Part shown: in pieces, positions 11,003-23,670 of the stretch
How positions within the stretch are numbered: the first letter of the stretch is position 1
How the letters are laid out: every line of letters starts with the position of its first letter
Translations under genes and position numbers: made by a program
The notes under the pieces: generated by a model
Told to the model about the DNA's origin: nothing
What the model saw: only the letters and a program-made list of their open reading frames with translations
Database searches by the model: none
Assembly (NCBI GenBank): GCA_010279815.1
Contig: QEOQ01000331.1
Location: 1 to 33,857 of the forward strand
Reading direction: 5' to 3'
DNA from: Brachionus plicatilis
Lineage: Eukaryota; Rotifera; Eurotatoria; Ploima; Brachionidae
Length of the DNA stretch: 33,857 nucleotides

Positions 11003-14000
11003 GCTTTAGACTCATGTTTTTGATCCTATATTCACTTATTATTAAGATAAACTAATTTTATATGAAAAATAAAAATATGTCAAAACCAGTTTTTTGCTCT
11101 CATTTGCGGAAATTAATGTTTTTAAGAGAATAATTGTTTTTATCTCATTTGTAATTGAGCAAACAATTTTTCTGATTGAAATTTCAATACTTATCTTGGT
11201 TGAAAAATTTCTCAAAATGACCTCGGAAATTTTTCTCAAGATGAAATTGTAAAGGAAATTAAAATTTTCTTCTAAATAAAAAAACAGGAGATTAAGTATA
11301 AGAAGTCATTGAAAAAATGACTAAAAGTTTATCCATTAATAGCTCATTATTAAGAGTATAAGCTTCAAGTATTTTGCCTTTAAAAATCACAATTAATGTA
11401 GATTATTAAAAAAGACTTGGTTTAAGTATCTCTTAGTTAGAGGCCTTAAAAATTTTGTTTCATTCTAAACTTTCGCTTTTTATTCTCACCTTTTGTTAAT
11501 TCAATAAAAAATAGCCTTAAACAAATTTTATTGTTTTAAAATTTTTTGTTTTGCCAATAATTTACCTTTCATCCACGAGCACTATATTCGAACAATCAGG
11601 GTGACTTGTAGCCTCACTGGGTTATTAATCAAAATTTTCTTAAAACTTGATCAAACATCTAATTTTTTAAAATCAAATAAAAAGGTAAATATGTCCGAAA
11701 AATCGAATTAGCTTCAATAAACTCAGTCTAAAACCCATTTTTCTTAATTAACATGAGGTTTCAGTCTTCTCCATTTCCTCTTCCGTCCAGGCTTTTCTTG
11801 AAATAATTAGAACTATTTTAAATAAATATTCTAAAATCGATATTTATCGATCAGCAAAAATTTCAATCCTAAATCAATACAAATACCTTAATAACTATAA
11901 TTTATTCAATCGAGTTGTAATTAAACAAAGCGGAAATTTAAAATTATCTTTGGCATATTATTGACCAATTCTAAGGTTGATTGCACTATCAAGATATTTT
12001 TTGTAAAAAAAATGATCGGAAATAACAATAAGTAATTAAAGTTTTGATTAAGCATAAAATTACAAAATCATAAAATCTTAGTTGTAAACTAAAGGTTATA
12101 AAGTGAGACCTGAACTTAAAATTTTTTTTTAAGTGCTAAAACTAACAAGGCAAAAAGTTGTTAATTTATTTTGCTAAGAAATAAAAGAAGCGTGACAATG
12201 TGCTAAAATTTTTAGATCTCTAAATTTTAAATCAAATAAATAGATAAAATTTAAAATACTCGCCCAAATTATTTTAAAATTGGTTAGAGTACATTTTTTT
12301 GCAGCGTCAAATTAGTAGATTTTAACTGCGGGAATCAAATAATATTTTAAATTCATAGAAATGAAAGTCATAATTTTGACTCTTAAATGTCTCACATGAG
12401 AAATGTATACTCGACCTTAATTCAAGAAATGCTAAACCAGAAAAGAAATATTTTTCAGATTTAGTTTTCAATAATTTACGCTATTTATTTTTTAAATTCC
12501 TTAGCCGGTCCGTTTTGAATTACTTTTAAAACAAAACAAAATCTTATTTTCTGCTTAATATTAAAAAAATAATTGCTTATAAATTCATATTCTTTTTATT
12601 ATAAAAATTAAAAAAAATTAATAAAGCTAAAAACATTGCCTTTCACGATTCATTAAGTTGTTCAAGAACTGGTTTAAATTGAAGCTACGAATTTTATGAT
12701 AATAATATCAGATTTTTTCAATTTGTTCTATTTTATTTTGACCACAGTATGAAATTTTCACTAGTATTTTTTTAAAAATTAGGATGTATAGGACAGCAAT
12801 TTGATATTTGTCTAATTCAACAATACTTGTACATACAAAACCATTTAAAAAAGAATTATTTATTTTAACTCGAGATTGACCCCACTTTTAAATCAAACAT
12901 TAAAAGTAGGAAATCTATAAAGTTAATCAATTGATTTGATTAAAACGTTTTTGGCTTGATAGTTCATGGTCCGGTAAATCATTTTATTTATTTACTATAG
13001 CCAAGTTTTTTACAGACTTCGGTAAATGGACCAGAGAGTTACGGAATATTATTATTTTCATTATTCTTGGAATTATTTGAAATATGTGACTCACTCTTGT
13101 TAGTAAATAAAAAGAGCTTGAAGAAAATGCAGCGTCCAGTCGCATTCCAATTAGAAAGACCGGTGAATTATTAAAAATTTATAAATTTAATTTCGAATAA
13201 ACAAAAGTAAATTTTTAATTAAAATTCTTTTTTAAGTCGGCAATAGTTGATTTTAAGTGAATAGTCCATTCAAAATTATTTGCTTCATCAGACTCTTTAC
13301 TACCTGAATAATTTTACAAATCATTTCCTCAGAATACTAATTAATCATTTTTAAAAGCAATTTGAATTTTAACCCTTGACTAAACCATGACTATTAATCA
13401 AAGTCTCTGTTGTTCTCTAGTCATTTAATACTCAATTATTTCCACTTTTAATTTGAAATTTTTTGTTTTAAATAATATTATAAAATATTTGTCAGGGAAC
13501 TGAAAAAAACTATGCTCATTTTTGTTCAAATAATCGATCTCAAAATAACTAGTCGATTAATTGGGTGCTATTATCTAGGGTTTCTAAAATATGAAAATTA
13601 AAATTATTCTTCAAAATTTTTAAAAGGTGATTTTATGAAAATTATTCTTGTTGTAAATTAGAAAATGAAATATTTAATTTAATTATAATATCTAATTGAA
13701 TAAAAGCTAATTTTTTTAAATATTTTTTTGAAAAAAATTGAATAAATTTTTTAAATTCCAATTCTAGTTTATTTGTTTTGTCATCTTTATGTTGATATTC
13801 AAACAGAGTCCTACTTCTTCTCCCTTAAATATATACATTTTATCTTTTTTATTTATCGTGTATCTTTTAAATGCCATATACTATCTGATTAGTTGTAGCT
13901 TTTTATTATGACATAAGCTTTTCAAAAATATTGAAATGATACTATTCTAAATTATCTTGTTTTTCTGAAAATCATTTTTGAAAAATCTGGAATTAAATAT

Positions 14001-16090
14001 TATTAGATTATTTAATTGTAAACAAAAAATTTTGAAAATATGTAAACTTTTTGCAAAATTAGTTTTGTGAAAGCAAAATGGTGATTCCTTCAGAGTTGTA
14101 CTAAATGTAAAATTTTGCTAATTATGTCCAAAAAATGCACTACGCTAGAGTACATAAAGTTTGATATCTCCAAAGTATGCAGTGTTTAACAGAATATGGT
14201 AAATAATGAAATTTTGTCTATTGAATTAAGTGAGTTAAAAAACGATAATTAGAAATCTTTTCAACAATTTTATGTTTCAATATATCATTAAATTTTAAGT
14301 TATCAACAATTTATGAGAATTTTTGAACTTACTTTATTAATGAAAATTTTTTTTTGATCATTTTAACAAACTAATGGCTAAATTTACACCAAAACAGATT
14401 ACATAAACAATTTTTTGTTATAATTTGATCCTAATTTAATCTATAAAAAAGATCTTGACTTAACAATTTGATTACAATTTTACACTAAATATTCAATTTT
14501 ATAATTTAAATCGTTTCCAATCATTTTGGGCACCTTTAGAACTTGATATTTAGGGTGAATTCGAGATTAATCAAGCATATTGTTAGAATTTAAATAAGGT
14601 CATCGTAATTTAAACATCATTATTCTTTTATAAAAACTATGAAAAAATATTAATAATTAAAAATTGTAAAATTTCGCTCCAAAATCAAATTTTAGTTCTA
14701 ATTGTTCTAATTATTCGAAAAAATCTATGACCTCAAATTCAATGTTGTTTTATAAAATTTAGTTTAATTTAGTTTAATAATATTTGATTTTCCAATGTTT
14801 AAATAATCAAGTAGGTCTATAACTAAATTTAATAGTCTTAAAACAAATATTCTTTAAATCAGTAATTAGAGTAAGAACCAATTTGATAAAGCCGAAAATT
14901 AAACTTAAATATTTAGTTCATGCTTATAAAAATCTCAAGAAAAAAGGATTTATTTTATTTGAATGAAATAATAATACAATGAAATTATGAATCATCTTTT
15001 TATCAAAAAATCTTTTAAAGATATATATCTTAAACTAAAAAATTTCTAATTTTAATCAGATAATAATCTACGTTTATTTAAAAAGTCGCGATTTGACGAC
15101 AACTTAAAAGATTTACCTTGATTAATCGACCTTATTAATGAAGACCTAGAATTTAATTTAATTTTTATGATATTCATGATATTTTTATCAAATTTTCCAA
15201 TTTAATATCTATTATCAGTTGATTAATTAAATATTTGATCAAGATTTAGAAAAAGCTTATACCTTAAAAAAACCTTAAATCTTAATTTTTTTCTAAAGAT
15301 TGCTAATTTTTAAAATCATCAAGATAAATTTTATTCTAAACCTAGTCCACACAGTTTTTTTTTTTTGATATTTTAAGTTATTGACCTAATCACAACAATT
15401 TGTCATTTTTACGTATCAAAAAATTTAAAATATGAATTTAAATAGTCTTTAAGAATCTAAATTTTATTTTTTTTTCATTAAAATATAAATTGACTTTTTA
15501 TGTTTTGATTGGGCTTTGAACCTTTTAGTGCCAGACTTACTTTTGTAATTATCGCTAGTAATTAAAACCTGAAAGTCTTAGAAAAAAATATTTTTCTTAC
15601 AAAATTGTCGTTACAAAACCATTTTTAAAAAAATTAATATTTTGAAAAATTGATATAAGTTTATGAGCTTTTTTAGACTCATATTGTTCTAAGACAAATA
15701 TAATCTCGAGTTGAAAGTATATTATAAATTCAAATATGATGTAATTTATTTTTGAATATTTAATTAATTTTGATATTTTGAATCGAAATAAAATCTCAAA
15801 GACCAATGCGATGACAAATTTAGTACATAATAATGTGTAACTAATGCAAAAATTTGAATATTAATTTTTCATAATCTCACTAAATTGTTTATAAACTTTT
15901 GAATATTGGTTTTATAAAAACTAATAATAATTTTTTCTTAATTATTAATTTATATTAATTTTTGTTTCAATCGTCATATTCTCTAAAGCTTTCCTACATA
16001 TCCAATTTATTTTATACATTTTAGTCATTTAGTTTCCACAAATTTAGAACTTACTCACTTTTTTGAAGTTTGTCATAATAGAAAAAGAAA
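11003..16090. other. AT-rich intergenic region, no gene seen
   Basis: About 5 kb between the SINE and alpha-SNAP. The open frames here (for example 11042-11239 and 15597-15806, minus) are short, low in complexity and match no family I know. A slightly less AT-rich patch at about 13010-13165 has no coding signal. The sidekick promoter and any 5' untranslated exon presumably lie at the left of this region, but I cannot point to them. Confidence 0.6.
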
Positions 16091-17177
16091 ATGTCTGAAG
16101 AAGCAAAAGGTCAAAAATTTCTGGAAGAAGCCGAAAAAAAACTTAAGTCATCAGGCTCGCTAATGAGCTCTATTTTCGGGTAATATAAGCTTACTCAATT
16201 TTTTCATTTTTTAAAAAAATTATCTGCAGCTCGAGCTCTTCTAAATTAGACGATGCATCGGAGCTTTATCATAAAGCAGGAAATTGCTTCAAAATGGCAA
16301 AAAGCTGGACAGCTGCAGGAAACGCATTTTGCCAAGCCGCAGAAATCCAGCTAAAACAAAATACTAAACATGAAGCGGCTACTTTGTTCAATGAAGCAGC
16401 CAATGCGTACAAAAAAGCTGATCCACAAGAAGCCCTCAACTGCTTGATGAAATCTTGTGATATCTACATAGATATGGGCAGATTGGTAATGGCCGCTAAG
16501 CAGTATCAAATTATTGCTGAATTATATGAAACAGATATAGTTGATATTCCAAATGCTATAATCTATTATGAAAAAGCCGCTGATTTATTTAAAACTGAGG
16601 AAAATAATGCGTACAGATTTAGATTAAATTTTTAAAATTTATTTAATATAAACTTTTTAGATCGGCCAATAAATGCTTGCTTAAAGTTGCGCAGTTTTCT
16701 GCTCAGCTTGAAAAATACACCAGAGCAATTGAAATTTATGAACAAGTATAAAATTTAAAATCAACATTTAAGTTCAAAATATATTTATTGAAATTGTTTA
16801 AGATTGGAACTTCTAGCATAGATAATCCTTTGCTAAAATACGGCGCTAGGGATCACTTCTTCCGAGCCGGATTATGTCATCTATGCATTGATCATCTTAA
16901 CTGTTCACAAGCGATTGAACGATATCAATCAATATTGGCATCGTTCGCTGACTCCAGGGAGTACAATTTTCTAAAAGTAAATTTACTTTTTTAAACCTAA
17001 ATAATTATTTTTAATCATTTTAAAAAGCAATTGGTTCAAACAGTTGAAGAGAACAATTTGGACAATTTTACCAACACAGTGAAAGACTACGACAATTTGT
17101 CCAGATTGGATAACTGGTGTACTAGCCTTCTCTTAAAAGTTAAAAAATCGCTCAATGAAGAGCCAGACTTGAGATAA
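16091..17177 (+). CDS. NAPA: Alpha-SNAP, soluble NSF attachment protein (complete, 292 aa, 5 exons)
   Basis: Alpha-SNAP is the cytosolic adaptor that binds post-fusion SNARE bundles and recruits and activates the ATPase NSF, which takes the bundles apart. Exons: 16091-16179, 16230-16610, 16661-16745, 16803-16976, 17028-17177; all junctions are GT-AG and in frame. The 292 residues compare with about 295 in vertebrates. Hallmarks are [40 protein letters not shown] across the exon 2/3 junction, [19 protein letters not shown] and SRLDNW near the end. It ends in Leu-Arg, like family members, whose C-terminal leucine stimulates NSF. TPR-like helical hairpins fill the chain. The start is the first ATG in frame (MSEEAKGQ), with a purine-rich leader. 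AATAAA lies 116 nt after the stop. Beta-SNAP is a vertebrate paralogue; gamma-SNAP is much less similar. Confidence 0.96.
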
Positions 17178-17292
17178 GTTCAGTAATGCCATTCTCACTG
17201 GGCTTTGATCTTAGTCAGATTAAGTCAAAAGAAATAATTTAAATTAATGTATTTTAAAATTTTTAATTTTGTTTAAGGTTTCTTATTCATGA

Positions 17293-17298
17293 AATAAA
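17293..17298 (+). terminator. Poly(A) signal of alpha-SNAP
   Basis: An AATAAA hexamer 116 nt downstream of the alpha-SNAP stop, followed by T-rich sequence. It is the first AATAAA after the stop on this strand. Confidence 0.5.
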
Positions 17299-18115
17299 AC
17301 GATTTCTTTAATCATAAAGTTATTCTTATCAGAATTCGTTCATCCTTCACTAATTTAAACTTTAGAATTTCTAATAAATCTAGTCTATTAGTATTTTTAA
17401 TTTTTTTATTGAATATTTTAAAATTTAATGGTTTTATAAAAAAAAATTCAAAATTCAAAATACCTTCAAATTTATTTAATTTAATGTTGTCTTTAAGTTG
17501 TTAGAATTGATATGAAAATTTAACAATTAGATTTCTCACAAAATTCAAAATTTGGTTGTTTGCTCATCATAATAAGGGTTTAAACTCTTTTAAATTACTT
17601 GAAATGGACTCTTTTGTTTAAGTATTGTTTGATTTTGTATTAAGCAAGATTTTACTTGAAATATGCTTTGTCTAGTAAAGACATGATTTGGAAAAATTAA
17701 TTTAAAATTTAAGTTTTTGTAACCTAAAAAAGATGAGAATCTTATTAAAAATTAAGAGAATATTTTTTATAGAAAATTATTCTAAATAAACACAATTGAA
17801 TCTAGCATGTAGGTTTTGTAGACAATGCTTGATTGATTTGAAGTCTAAACAAATATAAAACAAATTAGAATTTTTTTAAAAATTCTACAGGTCTTTTGTA
17901 GGAATTGAACTGAACTGGAATTAATTATTTGTCTGATTTTAAAGAAATTTTAGAGAAAATCGCCGTAAGTCACTTTTTTTTTAGATCTAAAAAGGTAATT
18001 TCGTTAGACAAAACAATTTTTTTTTTGATTTTGAAAAATTCATAACTAATTTATTCTACTTCAATTAAACATTAATAAAGTGAAGCATTCTTATTCAATA
18101 AAATCGCAAAATGAT
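17299..18115. other. Convergent intergenic spacer, nothing recognised
   Basis: AT-rich DNA between the 3' ends of alpha-SNAP and NAA20. A TTTATT at 18116-18121 (AATAAA on the minus strand, 17 nt past the NAA20 stop) or another at 18050-18055 could serve NAA20. No open frame or repeat of note. Confidence 0.5.
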
Positions 18116-18137
18116 TTTATTTAAAGATTTTTATTTT

Positions 18138-18916
18138 TTAATCAAGTTCGTCTGCTGTGACCGGATGAGGTAATGGTATGATTGATTTTTTTTCCAAGTC
18201 TCTAGGCATCGCTTTTCGCATATCTTAAAGTAAATTTTTGTAAAAATAAGTTAAAATCAAAAATATTTTAAACTACCAAAAGCATCTTCATCATTTTCTC
18301 CTGTATAATAATCTAAAACACGTCTATAGACTGTGTAGCCAAATTTTGTATACATGTCAAAGGCTATTTTGTTTGAAACACGAACAAAAAGATCACAGAA
18401 CCAAGAATTTTTTCTTTAAAAGTTTTCATACTAATGAGTATTAGAATTTTAGTTAATTTTTACATTTCAGATATTTTTTCAAATTCATTCATCAACAATC
18501 TGGACACTCCTTGTCTTCTAAATTCAGGAGCTACAGATAAGCAAGTGACGTGTCCATGCCAGTTTTCTTTATTGCCTTCGACTTTTGCCATAACTACGAA
18601 GCTTTTTGTTAAAAAAATTGCTCAATTATACTCAAAATATTACTATAGCCTTTGAATCGACCAGATATCGTCTCGTTTACCTGGAACATTTCAGGCCATT
18701 TTGTTAGATATTGAAGATAAAAAGGCAGGCCAAACTTTTGGTAATAATTAAAAAAAATCAAATTAAATGATTGTTAAAAATTACATTTTCTGTCAATGGG
18801 TCAAGATTACTTTAAAGATTTAATTTAAATTTAATTTAACTTTTTCTTTTCTGATAAACTTACACGTTGTTTATTTTTAGCAAGTCAAAGCAAGTGAACT
18901 CTCTGGTAATAGACAT
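18138..18916 (-). CDS. NAA20: NAA20, catalytic subunit of N-terminal acetyltransferase B (complete, 173 aa, 6 exons)
   Basis: NatB acetylates nascent proteins starting Met-Asp, Met-Glu, Met-Asn or Met-Gln, on the ribosome, with the auxiliary subunit NAA25. Exons: 18864-18916, 18785-18809, 18644-18734, 18464-18593, 18277-18413, 18138-18223. The second has only 25 nt; all join in frame with GT-AG ends. Landmarks: FTCFDLLKINNVNLDPLTEN (7-26), GLPFYLQYLTKWPEMF (28-43), GYIMAKVEG (55-63), WHGHVTCLSVAPEFRRQG (68-85) with the acetyl-CoA loop R-R-x-G, FCDLFVRVSN, and the conserved tail EKKSIIPLPHPV. The human protein has 178 residues, so it is full length. The acceptor of exon 4 is CTTCGTAG; using the upstream AAAAAG would give a stop or a broken frame. 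An acceptor-like CTTTTAG lies 8 nt before the ATG. Confidence 0.95.
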
Positions 18917-18924
18917 GGTTCTAT

Positions 18925-18938
18925 CTAAAAGACAATTT
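18925..18938 (-). promoter_or_regulatory. Splice-acceptor-like site just upstream of the NAA20 start
   Basis: The minus strand reads AATTGTCTTTTAG, then 8 nt, then ATG. It resembles the 3' ends of introns in this window. It could be the acceptor of a 5' untranslated-region intron or a spliced-leader trans-splice site; the sequence alone does not decide. Confidence 0.3.
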
Positions 18939-19924
18939 CAATTCAATTTAAAAATTTTATGCTCTAAAAAAATTATTCAGATTCTTTTTCAAATTGGTTG
19001 CAAGCATATTTCGCATAAATAATTTGACAATATTTTAGCACTTTAATCATGAAAATTTTTGACTTTGATGAAACTTTTAAAAATAATAAAAACAAGTTTT
19101 AAAAGTTATTATTAAGCCTTTTGATAAATAAATAAAAATTCAACTTTAAAGCTATTTTGATTAAAGGATTTCATTCAAGCTTGAATACATTAAAAGGTAC
19201 TTTGGCTAAAAACAACTAATGGTTAGAATGATTTTTCTCTATTTGATTTGTTTGTTTTTACCCATTGTACAGTACTTGTTAGGATAAAAGTTAAATTGTT
19301 TTTTTTTTCTCAAGATCTCAAGCGATTTGGTTTAATTAATCGAACATTTCATTAAATAAACAAAATTTCAATTCAAATTTGTATTATTGTGTTATCTTAG
19401 TATATAAGATTGAATTTCACAGAATTTCAATTGGTTTTAGAAGAGCTGATTTTAGTTTTCTATTGGCCAAATTCAATATTATCTATTTTTATTTTTCTCA
19501 AAAAATATTGTATTCATACTAATTGAGCAACTTAAAATGTAACGTGATCTTCACTCCACATTTTTCAATTAATTAAAATAAAATAATGAACAAAAATAAC
19601 GTTTCACTAATCAGCCATATGAGGGTCTAAATTTAAAATTAAAAAAGACCGAGTTTTTTTTATTTAAAAATGATTACAAAATTTTCAAATATAAAATTTT
19701 CGGAAAAAATCATCCATAAAATATTTAAACGCTTTTGAATTTAAGGAAAAAACTTTTTTTAAAAATTGATAAATATATTTACAAAAATAAATTTTTTTTG
19801 TCTTTGTCAAACGCCTACATGGGCTTTCGAAAATATTTTAACTCATTGGGCACTTGAAATTAAATTAAACACACTTGCAATTAATTTACACTTTATAATC
19901 TCGATTCCTTGGGCATGCTATTTT
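18939..19924. other. Intergenic DNA between NAA20 and the vestigial-like gene, nothing recognised
   Basis: About 1 kb of AT-rich sequence upstream of NAA20 and downstream of the vestigial-like gene (both minus strand). No credible open frame. It probably contains the NAA20 promoter and the 3' UTR of the vestigial-like gene. Confidence 0.5.
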
Positions 19925-21226
19925 TTAATACCAAATGGGAGTAGCAAAATTTTGAGTATTGGCACTAGTGCTGGATGTTTCTTTGAAACTTGAACCTGCT
20001 CCATTGTTGGCTATATTTGTCTCGATGGTCGGAGAGTTGGCAAACTCATATGCTTTGGAAAAAAAAATCAATTTTATTGTTGGAAAAAACTTCAAAAATA
20101 CCATATGTTGTATAATTGCTATTTGACGATTTTCTGCAATCGATTTGGGGGGTGCTTTTTGACAAGTCAAAATATTGATGATATTTTCCTTGACAATAGC
20201 TGTTTGGACTTGAGCTGGCAGCAGCAGCTGCCGCGCTCAAATATTGGTTGGCAGCCACCGCTGCCGCCGCAGCCATGCTTTCAGGATTGGCGTTGATAGA
20301 AAGACCATGAGTCAAGGGTGCAGAAGAAAGTGATGACAGGGACGAAGATGAAGATGATAGACCAGGGGCAGAAATGTTGTATTGACAAAAATCGCTCTGA
20401 CCACCGGATTGAGTTGGAAAATTACACGGATTTATCACTGCGGCAACTGCAGCTTGCAAAAATGATCCATCTTAAATTAAAAAAAATTTTTATGTTTTTT
20501 ATTAATTTTAATGCAACAAAAAAAAATGAAAAAAACAAAATTACTTATTTGAGGCTCTTCTTTGACAGAAGACTTAAGACAATTTTTTACTGATTGTCGA
20601 TTGCAATTTTCGCTATTAAAATAGGCCGCATTTGCATCAGATGTATCAGGTGCATAGTGACAATTTGAAAATTGAGCTGTTGAATTGAATTTGTAATAGT
20701 TATTGTAGTGTTGGTTGGAGTAGAACGAAGCCATGTCTACCTGAGGTCGATTCCAATAGTGGTCATGATGATGATGGGCATACTGGGCCGAATTGTTGGG
20801 CATTTGGGATGAGCAGTTGCTGTAATAAAGCCATGGATCGTAGTTTTGGCAGGGACTCTTTGACCATGATTGAGAATCTTTGATTTCTAGAAATTCAGCC
20901 TTTGAGCAAGTAGGAGAGCTGTTCTTGCTGTTTTTGGCATTTTTAATGCTAGGCGAAGGTGACGACAAGGACAAAGGAGATAGAGTGGCCGAAGATTTTG
21001 ATGCACTTGCATTCATGGATTTTTTAAAATGTTCGTCTACAATACTTGTCAAGTCTCCTTTGTAGTAAATGTAGAGAATGCACTTGGATGACAATATTTC
21101 AGAATAGACTGGTTTTTGGTAATAAGCATTCTTGGGATTGTAAGTAGAAGGCTGATGGGGTTCTGTAGATTTTCGCTTAATACTTTGAGCTTGTTCTTGA
21201 TTTGGAATCGTGTAGTTGTTTGTTGT

Positions 21227-21267
<41 letters not shown>

Positions 21268-21484
21268 GTTTTGGTGAATTGCTAAATTGGTTGCAAGAAT
21301 TTGAAATATTTTTCTGAGATTCTTGACTGGAAGAATTTGTAATTAAATTTTGTTGAATATTTGTTGTGAAATCGTTTAAAATTAAATTTTTGTCATCAAT
21401 TATTTGATTAGTAGTATTCGAACAAGTTGTACTAGGCGTATTCTTGCTATTCGCAGAAAGTATTTCTTCGCCTCGATAAAACAT
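19925..21484 (-). CDS. vg: Vestigial-like (VGLL) transcription co-factor with Tondu domain (478 aa, 3 exons)
   Basis: Vestigial/VGLL proteins have no DNA-binding domain; their Tondu motif binds TEAD/Scalloped factors in the nucleus and directs selector programmes (wing and muscle in flies, muscle and other fates in vertebrates). Exons: 20545-21484, 20102-20470, 19925-20052, GT-AG and in frame. The Tondu motif lies at residues 134-157: KCILYIYYKGDLTSIVDEHF then KKSM, with the diagnostic S-x-V-D-E-H-F. The rest is low-complexity: a run of 13 Ser (74-86), a His cluster (AHHHHDHYW), Tyr/Asn-rich stretches, and poly-Ser and poly-Ala tracts in exon 2. The start is the ATG at 21484 (context ACAAAAATG); the open frame runs a little further up but without another ATG. 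The single motif and its sequence favour the Vg/VGLL1-3 group over VGLL4, which has two motifs. Outside the motif, orthology cannot be judged. Confidence 0.85.
21227..21265 (-). repeat. TCA trinucleotide microsatellite coding for Ser13
   Basis: Thirteen uninterrupted TCA codons on the coding (minus) strand of the vestigial-like exon 1. A pure codon repeat, unlike the mixed codons of other serine tracts in the gene, suggests slippage and length polymorphism. Confidence 0.9.
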
Positions 21485-23670
21485 TTTTGTTGAGGATTTT
21501 TTGCGTGCTTTCAACAAAATTCCTTTAAAATATTCAGACAATTTGGTTCTTACAAAACATAAAAAACTACTTAAGAAAAAAAAAAGAATTTTTTTAGCTA
21601 AAGTATAAAAATCCTTATGTTCCTAGTTCGAATGATTTATTAAGCGATTGGGTAAAAAATCATTCTAGCTGAGTTAGTGAACACAAATCGAAAAATCTTC
21701 ATCTAAATAAATTCCAATCAATTTGAGTTTAAAATAAGATAAAAAAAAATTGAGTTATCTTGTTATTGTAAGGCGTAGAAAAACAACTAGTCTTAAGAAA
21801 AAGCTCGGTACGGCTATAGAAATATGCCAAGAATTCTGATATTTAAAGATAATGCTCGTTCTATTGTTTATTTATCTTTTTCTCGCATGGCTTTTGACTG
21901 GTTTTCGATTTTAAATTCCAAATATTGGTTAAAATAAAACAAATACTGAAAATTTGAGCAAAATTTAAAATAAGATTAAAACTTTGGCGATATGTTTAGG
22001 GGTTTTATTTTGGAAATAGTTTCTTATAAACACAACACTTGAACAATAAAATAAGATAAATTGATGATTTTGAGTTTGAAATTTCACAAATAATAAAGTT
22101 AAAACAATAAAATTTTTACTTTTTTTTTGTATAAATTTAAAAAATTATGGTTGACTTCGTATAGTTGTTGCTAGTTTGGTTTTTGATAGCTAGAGTTGTT
22201 AACTTATCAATTGTGTAATTTATTATCTTTTAAAAAAGAAAACTTGCTCTTGAAATAATAAAATGGCAAAGAACTCTGTTTCGCTCAAACCACTTTCAGC
22301 AATAGCCTCTTCCTACACATTTTTTTTCCCATAATCATCCAACAAGCAATATGATGCAAATTTTGTCATTGAAACTCATATTTTTATCAAGTAAAGCCTA
22401 TTTTCAATAATTAATCTCTAGATAGAGGATGAATGTAAAAAGAGAAGTGTATTTTTATCCTTATAGTAATTAATATCATTTAGTATAATACTGTAGTCGA
22501 GGTTTGCATAGAAATCTATCTCAATACAAGATATAAACCTCCAAGTTACCTAACAATTTAATCTTGATTCGCTTTGTTTTTCTATTTGAAGTTTATATTT
22601 AAACAAAAAAGAAAATAGCATTTTATAACTTCAAGATTAACTTAATCACTTAGCTTTTTAATACAGCCTTAGATTTTGTTGAGATAAATCTTAGATAATA
22701 ACCTAAATAAGGTCATTATAATTTTGGTTTATATAATTTTTCGAGTTTGTTTATTATATATTTTGCTTGTGACCCTCTAAATCGCTTAAGGCTTTTCCGG
22801 AAAAAAATATTGTCATTGAAATTATTTTTCATGACCAAATAATAGTGAAAAATATCCTCTCTTCATCTAATCTTTGCTTCCCGAAAATAATTTTTAATTT
22901 GAATTTTGCTTGAAATGTTTATTTTATTTATTTTTTTGTTAGACTCATGAAGCAGCATATTGTTTAGTTCCTTTATTTAAGCATTAGTTCCCTTGAATAT
23001 TCTTTGAGACATTGGGGAAAATATCAATAGAAAGAAAAATATAAAATTTAAAAAAAAAGGAAGTTTTTTTATGTTATTTTAAAGAAGAATTTTTAAAACG
23101 ATTGAATATTGAAAATTTTATAAAATTATTTTAAGAGATATAAATTAATATTTCGTTATAAAAAATACAAATACTTATGACTTTAAACTTTATATGAAAT
23201 TTTCCAAATGATAATTTATGTTGTTTTTTTAAAAACCCGAAATTAATTTTCTCAAAACCCAAAATAAAACATTCTAAAATTTTGTTTCACTTTAAATTTA
23301 AACGTATAATTTATTTTGTCTTAATAAATTATTATTGCAAAAAAATCTTTTATTTTCTTTTTTAAGAAATGACTTTGAAACCAAGATTTAAAAAATAAAT
23401 TTTGAATGACTCATTCATACAAGTAAAAGCAATTAGTTAAGAGCTAGCATAATTATTAATTTAAAAAGAAAAAAATAATCACTAATTATTATTTTAAAAT
23501 CTGATTTTGACCGTAAGAAATATAATTTTAAAAAAATTATTACAACTTTTTTTTAATTAGTCTTAAAAAATTGAACTCATATGTAAATTAAATCATTGTT
23601 TTCTAACAAGATGATGCCATCTATTTAAATCTTAAAATTAATTTTTAACTTTATGTTTTTATTTTTTTGG
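21485..23670. other. Intergenic DNA upstream of the vestigial-like gene, nothing recognised
   Basis: About 2.2 kb of AT-rich DNA. The presumed promoter and 5' UTR of the vestigial-like gene lie in its left part. No open frame, RNA gene or clear repeat was found. Confidence 0.5.

Noticed and set aside
15597..15806. 69-residue minus-strand open frame upstream of alpha-SNAP
   Set aside because: Ile/Phe/Lys-rich translation typical of random AT-rich DNA; no motif and no neighbouring exon.
18434..18655. 73-residue plus-strand open frame
   Set aside because: It is antisense to NAA20 exons 3-4 and crosses their introns.
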